Assembly (NCBI GenBank): GCA_001872995.1
Contig: MNXO01000055.1
Span: 1 to 8,477, forward strand
Reading direction: 5' to 3'
Source of the DNA: Bacteroidetes bacterium CG2_30_32_10
GTDB lineage: Bacteria; Bacteroidota; Bacteroidia; Bacteroidales; CG2-30-32-10
DNA length: 8,477 bases
Shown here: piece by piece, positions 1 through 5,903 of the stretch
Layout of the letters: every line of letters starts with the position of its first letter
Position numbering within the stretch: the stretch's first letter is position 1
Program-made: the position numbers and the translations under genes
Notes under the pieces: generated by a model
The model's database searches: none
Seen by the model: only the letters and a program-made list of their open reading frames with translations
What the model was told of the DNA's origin: nothing

Positions 1-1
1 A

Positions 2-1174
2 AAGCCTATCGAAAAATTAAGTATTGATGGTTTAAAATTAAATTCATTAATTTTTCATTTAACAAATGATTGTAATTTAAAATGTAGTTATTGTTTTATT
101 TTTGAAAAAGAAAATAAAGAAAAAAAAATGACTTTTAATACTGCTAAAAAAGCTATTGATTTCTTATTAAAAAAGAGTCCTGATGAGAAAACTTATAGTA
201 TAATGTTTTTTGGAGGTGAACCATTGTTGGAATATAAATTAATGAAAGATATTGTAAATTATTCCAAAAAAATTATGGATGAAAGGGGTAAGAAAATATA
301 TTTTACTATAACAACTAATGGTACTATTTTTAATAATGAGATTATAAGTTTTTTAAAAGAGAATAATTTTAACATATTAATAAGTTTAGACGGACCAGAA
401 GACATTCATAATAAACATAGGATTTATAAAAACAATAAAGGAAGTTTTAGCAAAATAATTGAATTAGTTGAATTATTAAAAAATTCAGACATTAGTTTTA
501 ATATTCGGAATACCATTACTCCTGATAACGAAAATATTGTTTGCATCATGGATTTTTTTGAAAAATCAAAATTAAATTACGGATTTGGATTTGCAATGAA
601 TTCAAAGGAAGTAAATGAAAAAATAACTAGTTATAAAAATAATGATATTGAAAATTTCAAAACAAATTACAAGAAACTTATTGACTATTTTTATAATAAA
701 ATTATTAATAAAGAAGAAATATATAATTCAAATATCCCCAATTGTTTATTAAGAATAGATGCGCAGATTGGTAAAGAAGCTGCATGTACTTCAGGAAAAA
801 GTACATTATCTATAACATCTGATGATTCTATATATTCTTGTCAATGCATAATTAATCATAATGATGCTAAAATAGGTAATTTATTTGATGGTATTGATAC
901 AAATAAGCATAGTGTTTTTCAAGCTCAAGGTGTAAAAAACATTATTGAATGTCAGAATTGTTGGTGTAGATATTTATGTTCTGGTGGTTGCTACTATGAA
1001 CATTATATAGAAAACAATACAACCAATATACCTGCTGCTTTTAAATGTGAAATAACTAAAATACAGTGGGAATATTTAATAAAATTGTATCATAGCGTAA
1101 AAAATGTATTACCAGAATATTTTGATACAGCAAAAGAAATTACTAAATATGAAAAAATCCCATTTATTGCTTAA
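2..1174 (+). CDS. Radical SAM/SPASM peptide maturase, 5'-partial
   Basis: A cytoplasmic iron-sulfur enzyme of the radical SAM superfamily with a C-terminal SPASM domain, the type that modifies ribosomally made peptides. The frame is open from base 2 with no start, so the gene runs off the left edge; the ATG at 128 is internal. Counting from base 2, residues 19-31 read HLTNDCNLKCSYC, the CxxxCxxC motif (C24, C28, C31) that binds the SAM-cleaving 4Fe-4S cluster. It is followed by the GGEP SAM-binding motif (about 71-74) and a TTNG strand motif. The SPASM region has C262, C280, C282, C317, C320, C322, C326, C330 and C349, including a CxxCxCxxxCSGGC run, enough for two auxiliary clusters. Probably only a short N-terminal stretch is missing. 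The next gene starts 12 bp after the stop, suggesting an operon. The substrate peptide is not in the window and the modification (thioether, epimerisation or other) cannot be told from sequence. Family call is firm; role in RiPP maturation is inference. Confidence 0.93.
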   Translation, partial: KPIEKLSIDGLKLNSLIFHLTNDCNLKCSYCFIFEKENKEKKMTFNTAKKAIDFLLKKSPDEKTYSIMFFGGEPLLEYKLMKDIVNYSKKIMDERGKKIYFTITTNGTIFNNEIISFLKENNFNILISLDGPEDIHNKHRIYKNNKGSFSKIIELVELLKNSDISFNIRNTITPDNENIVCIMDFFEKSKLNYGFGFAMNSKEVNEKITSYKNNDIENFKTNYKKLIDYFYNKIINKEEIYNSNIPNCLLRIDAQIGKEAACTSGKSTLSITSDDSIYSCQCIINHNDAKIGNLFDGIDTNKHSVFQAQGVKNIIECQNCWCRYLCSGGCYYEHYIENNTTNIPAAFKCEITKIQWEYLIKLYHSVKNVLPEYFDTAKEITKYEKIPFIA

Positions 1175-1186
1175 ATACATTGAATT

Positions 1187-2506
1187 ATGAAATTATACAC
1201 TTTACTCTGTTTATTATTAATTTCCTTATTTTCATTTGGTGAGAATGTAATAATAAAGCATTATAATTTTAATATTACTTATAATCAAGTTCTTAATAGA
1301 TTGGAATTAATTTCTAAGTTTAAACTTGTAAAAACTGATACATCCGATAATATTAAGTTGCTTTTTAATTCTAATATAATAATAAATGAATTTAAAGAAA
1401 TTAAGCAAAAAGGAGGGGAAAAGAATGTTAAATACAACCAGTTACTAAACGATACTTTACAAATTATACTAAATAATAAAAACCAAACATCATATACTTT
1501 TGAGATTAAATATACACTTCCTAAGGATTCTTTTTCATTCGCAGTGGCAAAAACAATTTTTCTCACTACTGCAAGTAGATGGTATCCTTTTCTTTATACA
1601 TCTATTGCTTCTTTTGATATTGTAATAAATATTCCTGAAAACAATTTTATTCTGGCAACTGGTAATTGTTTGGAAACCAAAAAAAGTAATGGATTTATTA
1701 AGCAAAAATGGCACTCAAATTATTGTTCAAAAATTGGGATTGTAATTGATGAAAAAAAGAATTATATAATTGATAGTATTATAAAAGGGAATAAAAAGTT
1801 TTTTTTCTACAACCCAATAGAAGATACTACAAATCATAGTAAATTGAATAACAATATTGTTGCTGCTTATGATTTTTGTGAAAAATTGTTTGGAAGCAAT
1901 GGTATCAATACTGTTAATTTATTTGAAATTCTTGACAATACTGTTAATTTATGTCAATCTCAACAAAATGGATTAATATTCTATAGTCAATATTATCGTG
2001 ATATGTACTATAAATATAATGTTGAATTTTTATCACATGAAATTGTTCATGAATGGTGGGGCAACTCTTTAATAGTAAAAAATGATTCGAAAAACAGTTT
2101 GTTTATTGAGGAATCTTTTACTGAGTATATTAAAATGTTGTTTGTAAAGTCTTATGAGGTTGATTCAATATATCAAAGAGAAGTATCAATGCATTACAAC
2201 AATTTTAAAAACTTTATAACAGTCACAAACAGCAAGTCTATTTCAGAAATAACTAACCTCGCATCACAAGAAAATAGTGTATTAATTTATAGTAAAGGAC
2301 CACTTATTTTTGATTGTATTAGCAAAAAGATAAGTTATGAACAATGGTTATCAAACATAAAAAAATGTTATCAAGAAAATAAAAATAAAAATAGTGATTT
2401 CGAACTCTTTATAAAATATCTTACAAATAAAGGAGATTCTAAACTAAATGAATATATTATTGAAGAATTGAACTCAAAAAACTTAGATAATTTGTGTACT
2501 CCCTAA
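1187..2506 (+). CDS. Secreted M1-family (gluzincin) zinc metallopeptidase
   Basis: Predicted exported zinc peptidase of 439 residues. Residues 1-18 form a Sec signal peptide (MKLY, then a Leu/Ile/Phe-rich core ending SFG). Residues ~20-200 resemble the beta-rich N-terminal domain of M1 enzymes. The catalytic domain has HEIVHEWWGN (H284, E285, H288), the third zinc ligand E309 in IEESFTEY, and a likely catalytic tyrosine Y368 in IYSKGPLIF. All key residues are present, so it should be active. Two departures from classical aminopeptidase N: the spacing H288-E309 is 20 residues rather than the usual 18, and the GAMEN exopeptidase motif is replaced by SQQNGLI. It is shorter than full M1 aminopeptidases, lacking most of the helical C-terminal domain. 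It lies 12 bp behind the radical SAM maturase, so it may trim the modified peptide or its leader after export; that role is inferred from position only. A short in-frame repeat lies at residues 241-255. Confidence 0.85.
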   Translation: MKLYTLLCLLLISLFSFGENVIIKHYNFNITYNQVLNRLELISKFKLVKTDTSDNIKLLFNSNIIINEFKEIKQKGGEKNVKYNQLLNDTLQIILNNKNQTSYTFEIKYTLPKDSFSFAVAKTIFLTTASRWYPFLYTSIASFDIVINIPENNFILATGNCLETKKSNGFIKQKWHSNYCSKIGIVIDEKKNYIIDSIIKGNKKFFFYNPIEDTTNHSKLNNNIVAAYDFCEKLFGSNGINTVNLFEILDNTVNLCQSQQNGLIFYSQYYRDMYYKYNVEFLSHEIVHEWWGNSLIVKNDSKNSLFIEESFTEYIKMLFVKSYEVDSIYQREVSMHYNNFKNFITVTNSKSISEITNLASQENSVLIYSKGPLIFDCISKKISYEQWLSNIKKCYQENKNKNSDFELFIKYLTNKGDSKLNEYIIEELNSKNLDNLCTP

Positions 2507-2554
2507 GAAATTATCCCTCAAAAAAGTAACATTTGCAATGCTGCTTATACCTTT

Positions 2555-2587
2555 TTTGATTCTCCCCAATAAACATTATTATCTTTG
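2555..2587 (+). promoter_or_regulatory. Bacteroidota-type promoter (TTTG-N21-TATCTTTG)
   Basis: A -33 element TTTG at 2555-2558 and a -7 element TATCTTTG at 2580-2587 (consensus TAnnTTTG), separated by 21 nt, fit the Bacteroidota vegetative promoter. The transcript would start near 2594, run through the SPASM remnant and reach the DUF6624-like gene at 2743 after a leader of about 150 nt. It may originally have served the now-deleted maturase gene or another lost gene. Confidence 0.6.
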
Positions 2588-2598
2588 CATTAAACTAA

Positions 2599-2736
2599 AA
2601 GTTTATACAAAAAAAATGCAAAGATTGCCAATTCCGTTATATGTGTTTGAGCAATTCAGAAATTGAATATAAAGATTCAAAATATTATAAAGCAGATACT
2701 TGTAATTATGATCCATATATTGATAAATTTAATTAA
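2599..2736 (+). pseudogene. 3' remnant of a SPASM-domain peptide maturase (grasp-with-spasm-like)
   Basis: The frame opens after a stop at 2596-2598 and ends with TAA at 2734-2736, encoding 45 residues. It contains CKDCQFRYMC and then, after about 18 residues, TCNYDPY. This CxxCxFRxxC ... C-x-Y-x-P arrangement is the C-terminal end of a SPASM iron-sulfur domain and closely resembles the ending of SPASM maturases from grasp-with-spasm RiPP systems. Only the tail survives: no upstream frame continues the homology, and the sequence before 2599 is intergenic and carries a promoter. An internal ATG at 2641 could make a 31-residue peptide, but that would lack the first cysteine pair and be unlikely to work. 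It is not a copy of the end of the upstream maturase, whose SPASM tail is different. I see the motif directly; the subfamily assignment is from memory of the family and less certain. Confidence 0.7.
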
Positions 2737-2742
2737 AAAAAA

Positions 2743-3453
2743 ATGAAAACCAGCTTATTAACACTTATCTTTCTTTGCTTGTGCTTATTTTGCAATGCTC
2801 AGGAAAAAACACAATATGAACAATTTAAAAACATAGAAAATAAGGCAGATAGTTTAAAAAAAATGCTCCAATTTGAGCAATCAATTGATGCTCGCATGCA
2901 AATAGTTGCATCAGATAGCACCTATTTTACCAATCTATATGAAATATCAGCTCTTTATTCATTAAGTAAGAAACCCGATTTGGCATTTTATTATTTAACT
3001 AAAGCAACAACGCTTGATTCGTCTATTACATATTTGATTAATCCTGATTATATTTTTATATATCAAGATAGCAGATGGTCAATTATTAGGGATTTACAAG
3101 TTGCTAAATATGAAACCACAAATGATAAATTAAAAAATCTTCCCCTTGCAAAAATGCTTTGGGAAATGGAAATGAAAGACCAATCCTATTATCTAGATTT
3201 TTTCTTTCTTTGGGATATAAAACAAGACCAAGAGGGAGCAATGAAAATTTGGCAAATAAAAGACTCTATCAATAAAGACAATTTACGGCTTCTCGATTCT
3301 ATTATAATAGTAAGTGGTTGGCCCAAAATATCTGATGTTGGCAAAGAAGGTTCAAGTGCAGCATTTCTAATTGACTATGTAAGCCATAAGAAATTCCTAA
3401 TACTTGATGAGGCAAAAAAATCCAACTCAGCCCAATGCGTGGTTCAATACTAA
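2743..3453 (+). CDS. Secreted TPR/DUF6624-like protein, 3'-truncated by a junction
   Basis: An exported protein of unknown function. Residues 1-19 are a signal peptide ending FCNA, with cleavage before Q20 likely. Residues ~45-95 look like one or two TPR-type helical repeats, followed by the DWR-like 'YQDSRWSIIRDL' segment. Residues ~135-210 match the DUF6624 pattern: LWEMEMKDQ, then D..N...L..II, then GWPKISDVGKEGSSAAFLI. In the family this last motif is normally followed by a QH-containing stretch and a further 50-80 residues; here homology stops at about residue 210. The last 26 residues are the antisense of the TonB-dependent receptor gene and are not native. The protein is therefore probably non-functional or altered. 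The start follows an A-rich run (TTAAAAAAAAATG) usual in this phylum. DUF6624 assignment is from recalled family pattern; truncation is well supported because both genes break at the same place. Confidence 0.72.
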   Translation: MKTSLLTLIFLCLCLFCNAQEKTQYEQFKNIENKADSLKKMLQFEQSIDARMQIVASDSTYFTNLYEISALYSLSKKPDLAFYYLTKATTLDSSITYLINPDYIFIYQDSRWSIIRDLQVAKYETTNDKLKNLPLAKMLWEMEMKDQSYYLDFFFLWDIKQDQEGAMKIWQIKDSINKDNLRLLDSIIIVSGWPKISDVGKEGSSAAFLIDYVSHKKFLILDEAKKSNSAQCVVQY

Positions 3454-4933
3454 AACGATTGTTTAAGGTAAAAATTTGAGAATGAACCCCTATATTTAAA
3501 GCTAAGTCATTAGTAAAATTATATTTTGATTGAGAGTATGCTTGTAAAAGATAACTGCTGCCATGATCGTCGACATAAGTTAATAATGAAGTCTGATTAC
3601 TGTCTGCCTTCTGAATATTAAGGTTATATTGTAAACGGTTTAAAATAATACCTGTTTTATTGGAGTGTTTTGAATTAAACTTATGATTAATAAAACTAGT
3701 AAATGTATATTTCCAAATGTAGTTGTCAATTTTGTTGGTAGGAACAATCATATTGTTCTCATTATAACTTTTTTGATTTAAAGAAAGTCCATAACCTGTG
3801 GGAGAAAATGTGCTGCTAATATAGGTATTGCTCCCAATAATTATTTTGTGATTAATTCCTATTGCATACATAAAAAGATTGGTGCTGTATTTTTGTTTGT
3901 CAATATCAGATTTCCAAGAAGAAGAATCTTTTACAGCATCCCTTCCTTGGTAATCTAATGCACTTATACCCCAAAATGAAAATACTCCTGATTTCTTTGT
4001 GGGTAAGTTTATTTTAAAAGATAAGTCTTGATATTTTAATTTACCCATTTCTGGTGGTAATATTGGGGCTAATAATGCAAATGTAGAATACCTGTAGTTA
4101 AACAAATAGGAAGATTTTTTGTTTTTATTTAAGGGACCTTCTGATGATAAATCAATTCCGACTAATCCAGCTTGAAATGTATTTTCTCTTTTTTCATTGT
4201 TTCCTGTCCGTAGCTTAATATCAAACACACCAGACAATGCATTACCATATTCTGAGGGGAAAGCTCCTGTGAAAAAATCGGAATTAGCAAGCATTTGGCT
4301 ACTTAGTGCAGTAATAGCCCCAGCTCCAAATGAAGTAATATTTGCAAAGTGGCTTGGATTACTAATTTCAACTCCTTCCATTTGCCACAATAAACCTTTG
4401 GGTGAATTGCCTCTAATAACAATTCCGTTGTTGCCAAGGTTGCTGGATACACCAGCAAAAGAAGATGCTAAACGAGCAGGGTCGTCAAATCCACCAGCGT
4501 ACCTACTTGATTCTTCAACATTAAGTTGTCGTGCACTCACAGTTGTCATAGAATTTAAGGGGTCTTCTTTATTTACTCTGATTACCACTTCTTTCATATT
4601 TACCAAACTCTCTTTTATTTCAGCAGTTAAAAAAACTTCTTTACCTGAACCTACCAATACTTCATTTATTATCATTGGTTCATAACCTATAAAGTTTACT
4701 TTAATGTTGTAGCGACCCACGGAAACATTCTTAATAACAAACTCTCCGTTTGCATCTGTTGAGGCTCCAATAAGTGGATTTGTGCCAATAATTGCAATTG
4801 TTGCACCAGGTAATGGTATTTGCGTCACTTTATCAATAACTTTACCTTTAATTGTCTGTGTTATATTTTGTCCACTGACTATATTGAATAGTAAACAAAA
4901 TAAAATTGAGGGAATAATTACTTTTACTTTCAT
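3302..4933 (-). CDS. TonB-dependent outer-membrane receptor, C-terminally truncated
   Basis: Outer-membrane receptor/transporter driven by TonB. I choose the start at 4933 (MKVKVII), 12 codons inside the longest frame (4969), because it gives a proper signal peptide ending VSGQ at residue 22. Residues ~27-107 form a carboxypeptidase-regulatory-like beta domain (GKVIDKVTQIPLPGATI ... STDANGEF ... YNIKVNFIGYEP). Residues ~112-237 are the plug, with DPARLASSFAGV, GIVIRGNSPKGLLWQMEGVEISNPSHF and SEYGNALSGVFDIKLRTG. Beta-barrel strands follow to 'ISYGLHSQLE' at residue 523. The remaining 20 residues read backwards through the DUF6624-like gene. Related receptors run to about 750-900 residues, so roughly the C-terminal 250-350, including most of the barrel and the C-terminal aromatic strand, are missing. 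A truncated barrel should not assemble. No SusD partner is adjacent; the ligand is unknown. It is divergent from the PAS-LuxR regulator, which might control it. Confidence 0.85.
   Translation of the reverse strand: MKVKVIIPSILFCLLFNIVSGQNITQTIKGKVIDKVTQIPLPGATIAIIGTNPLIGASTDANGEFVIKNVSVGRYNIKVNFIGYEPMIINEVLVGSGKEVFLTAEIKESLVNMKEVVIRVNKEDPLNSMTTVSARQLNVEESSRYAGGFDDPARLASSFAGVSSNLGNNGIVIRGNSPKGLLWQMEGVEISNPSHFANITSFGAGAITALSSQMLANSDFFTGAFPSEYGNALSGVFDIKLRTGNNEKRENTFQAGLVGIDLSSEGPLNKNKKSSYLFNYRYSTFALLAPILPPEMGKLKYQDLSFKINLPTKKSGVFSFWGISALDYQGRDAVKDSSSWKSDIDKQKYSTNLFMYAIGINHKIIIGSNTYISSTFSPTGYGLSLNQKSYNENNMIVPTNKIDNYIWKYTFTSFINHKFNSKHSNKTGIILNRLQYNLNIQKADSNQTSLLTYVDDHGSSYLLQAYSQSKYNFTNDLALNIGVHSQIFTLNNRFSIEPRIGLSWIFLPHQVLGISYGLHSQLEMLHLNLLCQHQIFWANHLLL
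3362..3373. other. Rearrangement (or assembly) junction joining two truncated convergent genes
   Basis: On the + strand, DUF6624-like homology runs up to about 3369-3372 (AAFLI). On the - strand, receptor homology runs from the right down to the E codon at 3365-3367 (GLHSQLE). The two overlap by only a few bases, so both genes break at one point. A deletion from inside one convergent gene to inside the other, possibly at a few shared bases, would produce this; so would a chimeric contig. Confidence 0.65.
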
Positions 4934-5037
4934 GGGTTTGTTTTTTGATTTTTTACTTTTAGTTAACAAATAACGCCCTATAAATAGTTATCTTGCTTTA
5001 TATGCTATTTTTTATGGGCATTTTATAGCTTTTAATT

Positions 5038-5069
5038 TTTGCAAAATTCCGCTTAGTTATCTATTTTTG
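5038..5069 (+). promoter_or_regulatory. Bacteroidota-type promoter of the PAS-LuxR gene (TTTG-N20-TATTTTTG)
   Basis: TTTG at 5038-5041 and TATTTTTG at 5062-5069 are 20 nt apart, matching the phylum's -33/-7 consensus very well. The expected transcription start is near 5076, inside the palindrome at 5071-5090, giving a short leader of about 18 nt before the ATG at 5094. Confidence 0.72.
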
Positions 5070-5070
5070 C

Positions 5071-5090
5071 AATACTGATAAATCAGTATT
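5071..5090. repeat. Perfect palindrome between promoter and start codon, likely operator or leader hairpin
   Basis: AATACTGAT (5071-5079) and ATCAGTATT (5082-5090) are exact reverse complements separated by AA. The site begins one base after the -7 element, spans the predicted start of transcription and ends 3 bases before the ATG of the LuxR-type gene. That is where a repressor or autoregulator would block transcription, and dimeric LuxR-type HTH proteins bind dyad sites of this size. As RNA it would form a 9-bp stem abutting the start codon. Which protein binds is not shown by the sequence. Confidence 0.65.
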
Positions 5091-5093
5091 TTT

Positions 5094-5858
5094 ATGAAAA
5101 GAACAATTGAAGAACTTCAATTTGAACATTACAAGCTTCTCAAATCACAAAAGTTTGTTGAAAAGGACTTAGATTACAGCATCTTGCAGCAACATATCCC
5201 TTACCTTGAAAAGATTAGCGAATTAAGTAATTGTGTAGTAATGATATTCGACCTTTTTAAATGTGAGCATGTTTTTGTATCAAAAAACATTTCAATGGTG
5301 CTTGAACTTGATATGAAAAAATCGCTGGGAGAACCAAGCTATATTAACGAACGAATACATCCTGATGATTTTTATGAGTTGCATGAAGCAGGACTTTATT
5401 TTTTACATTTTGGGTTCTCTTTACCAGTAGAAAAAAGAAAGGATGGGAAATTAGTGAACGAATACAGGATACTTAATGAAAAAAACGAATATTTAAGGGT
5501 AATTGAACAGCAAATTTGTTTAGAGAACGATATTCATGGTAATACTTGGTTAGCATTGGGCATCATTGACATTTCTCCAGATCAATCTATTGAGGCTCCT
5601 TTCCAAAGTCGTTTAATAAATGTTAAAAGTGGCGATTTCTTTGTTTTTCCTCCTTATAATAAAGAAGCTATGCTTACCGCACGTGAAAAAGAAATATTGC
5701 AATTAATAGCTAAAGGACTTATAAGCAAACAAATTGCAGATAAATTGTTTATAAGTGTTAATACAGTTAATACGCATCGTCAGAGAATTCTAGAAAAATT
5801 AAATGCTGATAATTCTTTTAAAGCTATTAAATATGCATCTAAGCTAGGAATTATTTAA
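5094..5858 (+). CDS. PAS-LuxR family transcriptional regulator
   Basis: A 254-residue cytoplasmic DNA-binding regulator. Residues ~40-162 look like a PAS-type sensor fold: VVMIFDLFKCEHVFVSKNI opens it, HPDD at 89-92 is the typical PAS_3 turn, and WLALGIIDISPDQS closes it. Residues ~191-250 are a LuxR/GerE helix-turn-helix, with LTAREKEILQLIAKG at 194-208, SKQIADKLFIS as the positioning helix, and SVNTVNTHRQRILEKL (221-236) as the recognition helix. There is no receiver domain, so it is not a classic phosphorylated response regulator; the PAS domain presumably senses a ligand, redox state or partner protein. The start is set by a good promoter 24 nt upstream. A perfect palindrome directly before the ATG suggests autoregulation, and the 160-bp region shared with the divergent receptor gene makes that receptor a candidate target. 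Targets and signal are inference; the domain call is firm. Confidence 0.9.
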   Translation: MKRTIEELQFEHYKLLKSQKFVEKDLDYSILQQHIPYLEKISELSNCVVMIFDLFKCEHVFVSKNISMVLELDMKKSLGEPSYINERIHPDDFYELHEAGLYFLHFGFSLPVEKRKDGKLVNEYRILNEKNEYLRVIEQQICLENDIHGNTWLALGIIDISPDQSIEAPFQSRLINVKSGDFFVFPPYNKEAMLTAREKEILQLIAKGLISKQIADKLFISVNTVNTHRQRILEKLNADNSFKAIKYASKLGII

Positions 5859-5903
5859 AAGTTTGATTTCTAATACGTTTTTATTTACTTAAAACTACAA
5901 GTA

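Noticed and set aside
128..130. ATG at 128 as the start of the radical SAM gene.
   Set aside because: The frame is open back to base 2 and carries the essential CxxxCxxC motif at 71-94; starting at 128 would remove the catalytic cluster.
1285..1566. Open frame of 93 codons on the - strand.
   Set aside because: Antisense to the peptidase gene in AT-rich DNA, with no recognisable features.
2519..2558. Inverted repeat CAAAAAAG / CTTTTTTG after the peptidase gene, considered as a terminator.
   Set aside because: The arms are almost pure A/T and 24 nt apart, with no GC-rich stem; such pairs are expected by chance here, and the right arm overlaps the -33 element.
4197..4685. Open frame of 162 codons on the + strand.
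   Set aside because: It lies wholly antisense to the plug domain of the TonB receptor and has no domain, promoter or sensible composition of its own.
4782..4973. Open frame of 63 codons on the + strand with hydrophobic stretches.
   Set aside because: It is antisense to the signal peptide and first domain of the receptor; the hydrophobicity is a mirror effect of that sequence.
5859..5903. Possible shared terminator between the convergent PAS-LuxR and pbpC genes.
   Set aside because: Only T-rich runs and a short AGTACT palindrome are present; no stem strong enough to call.
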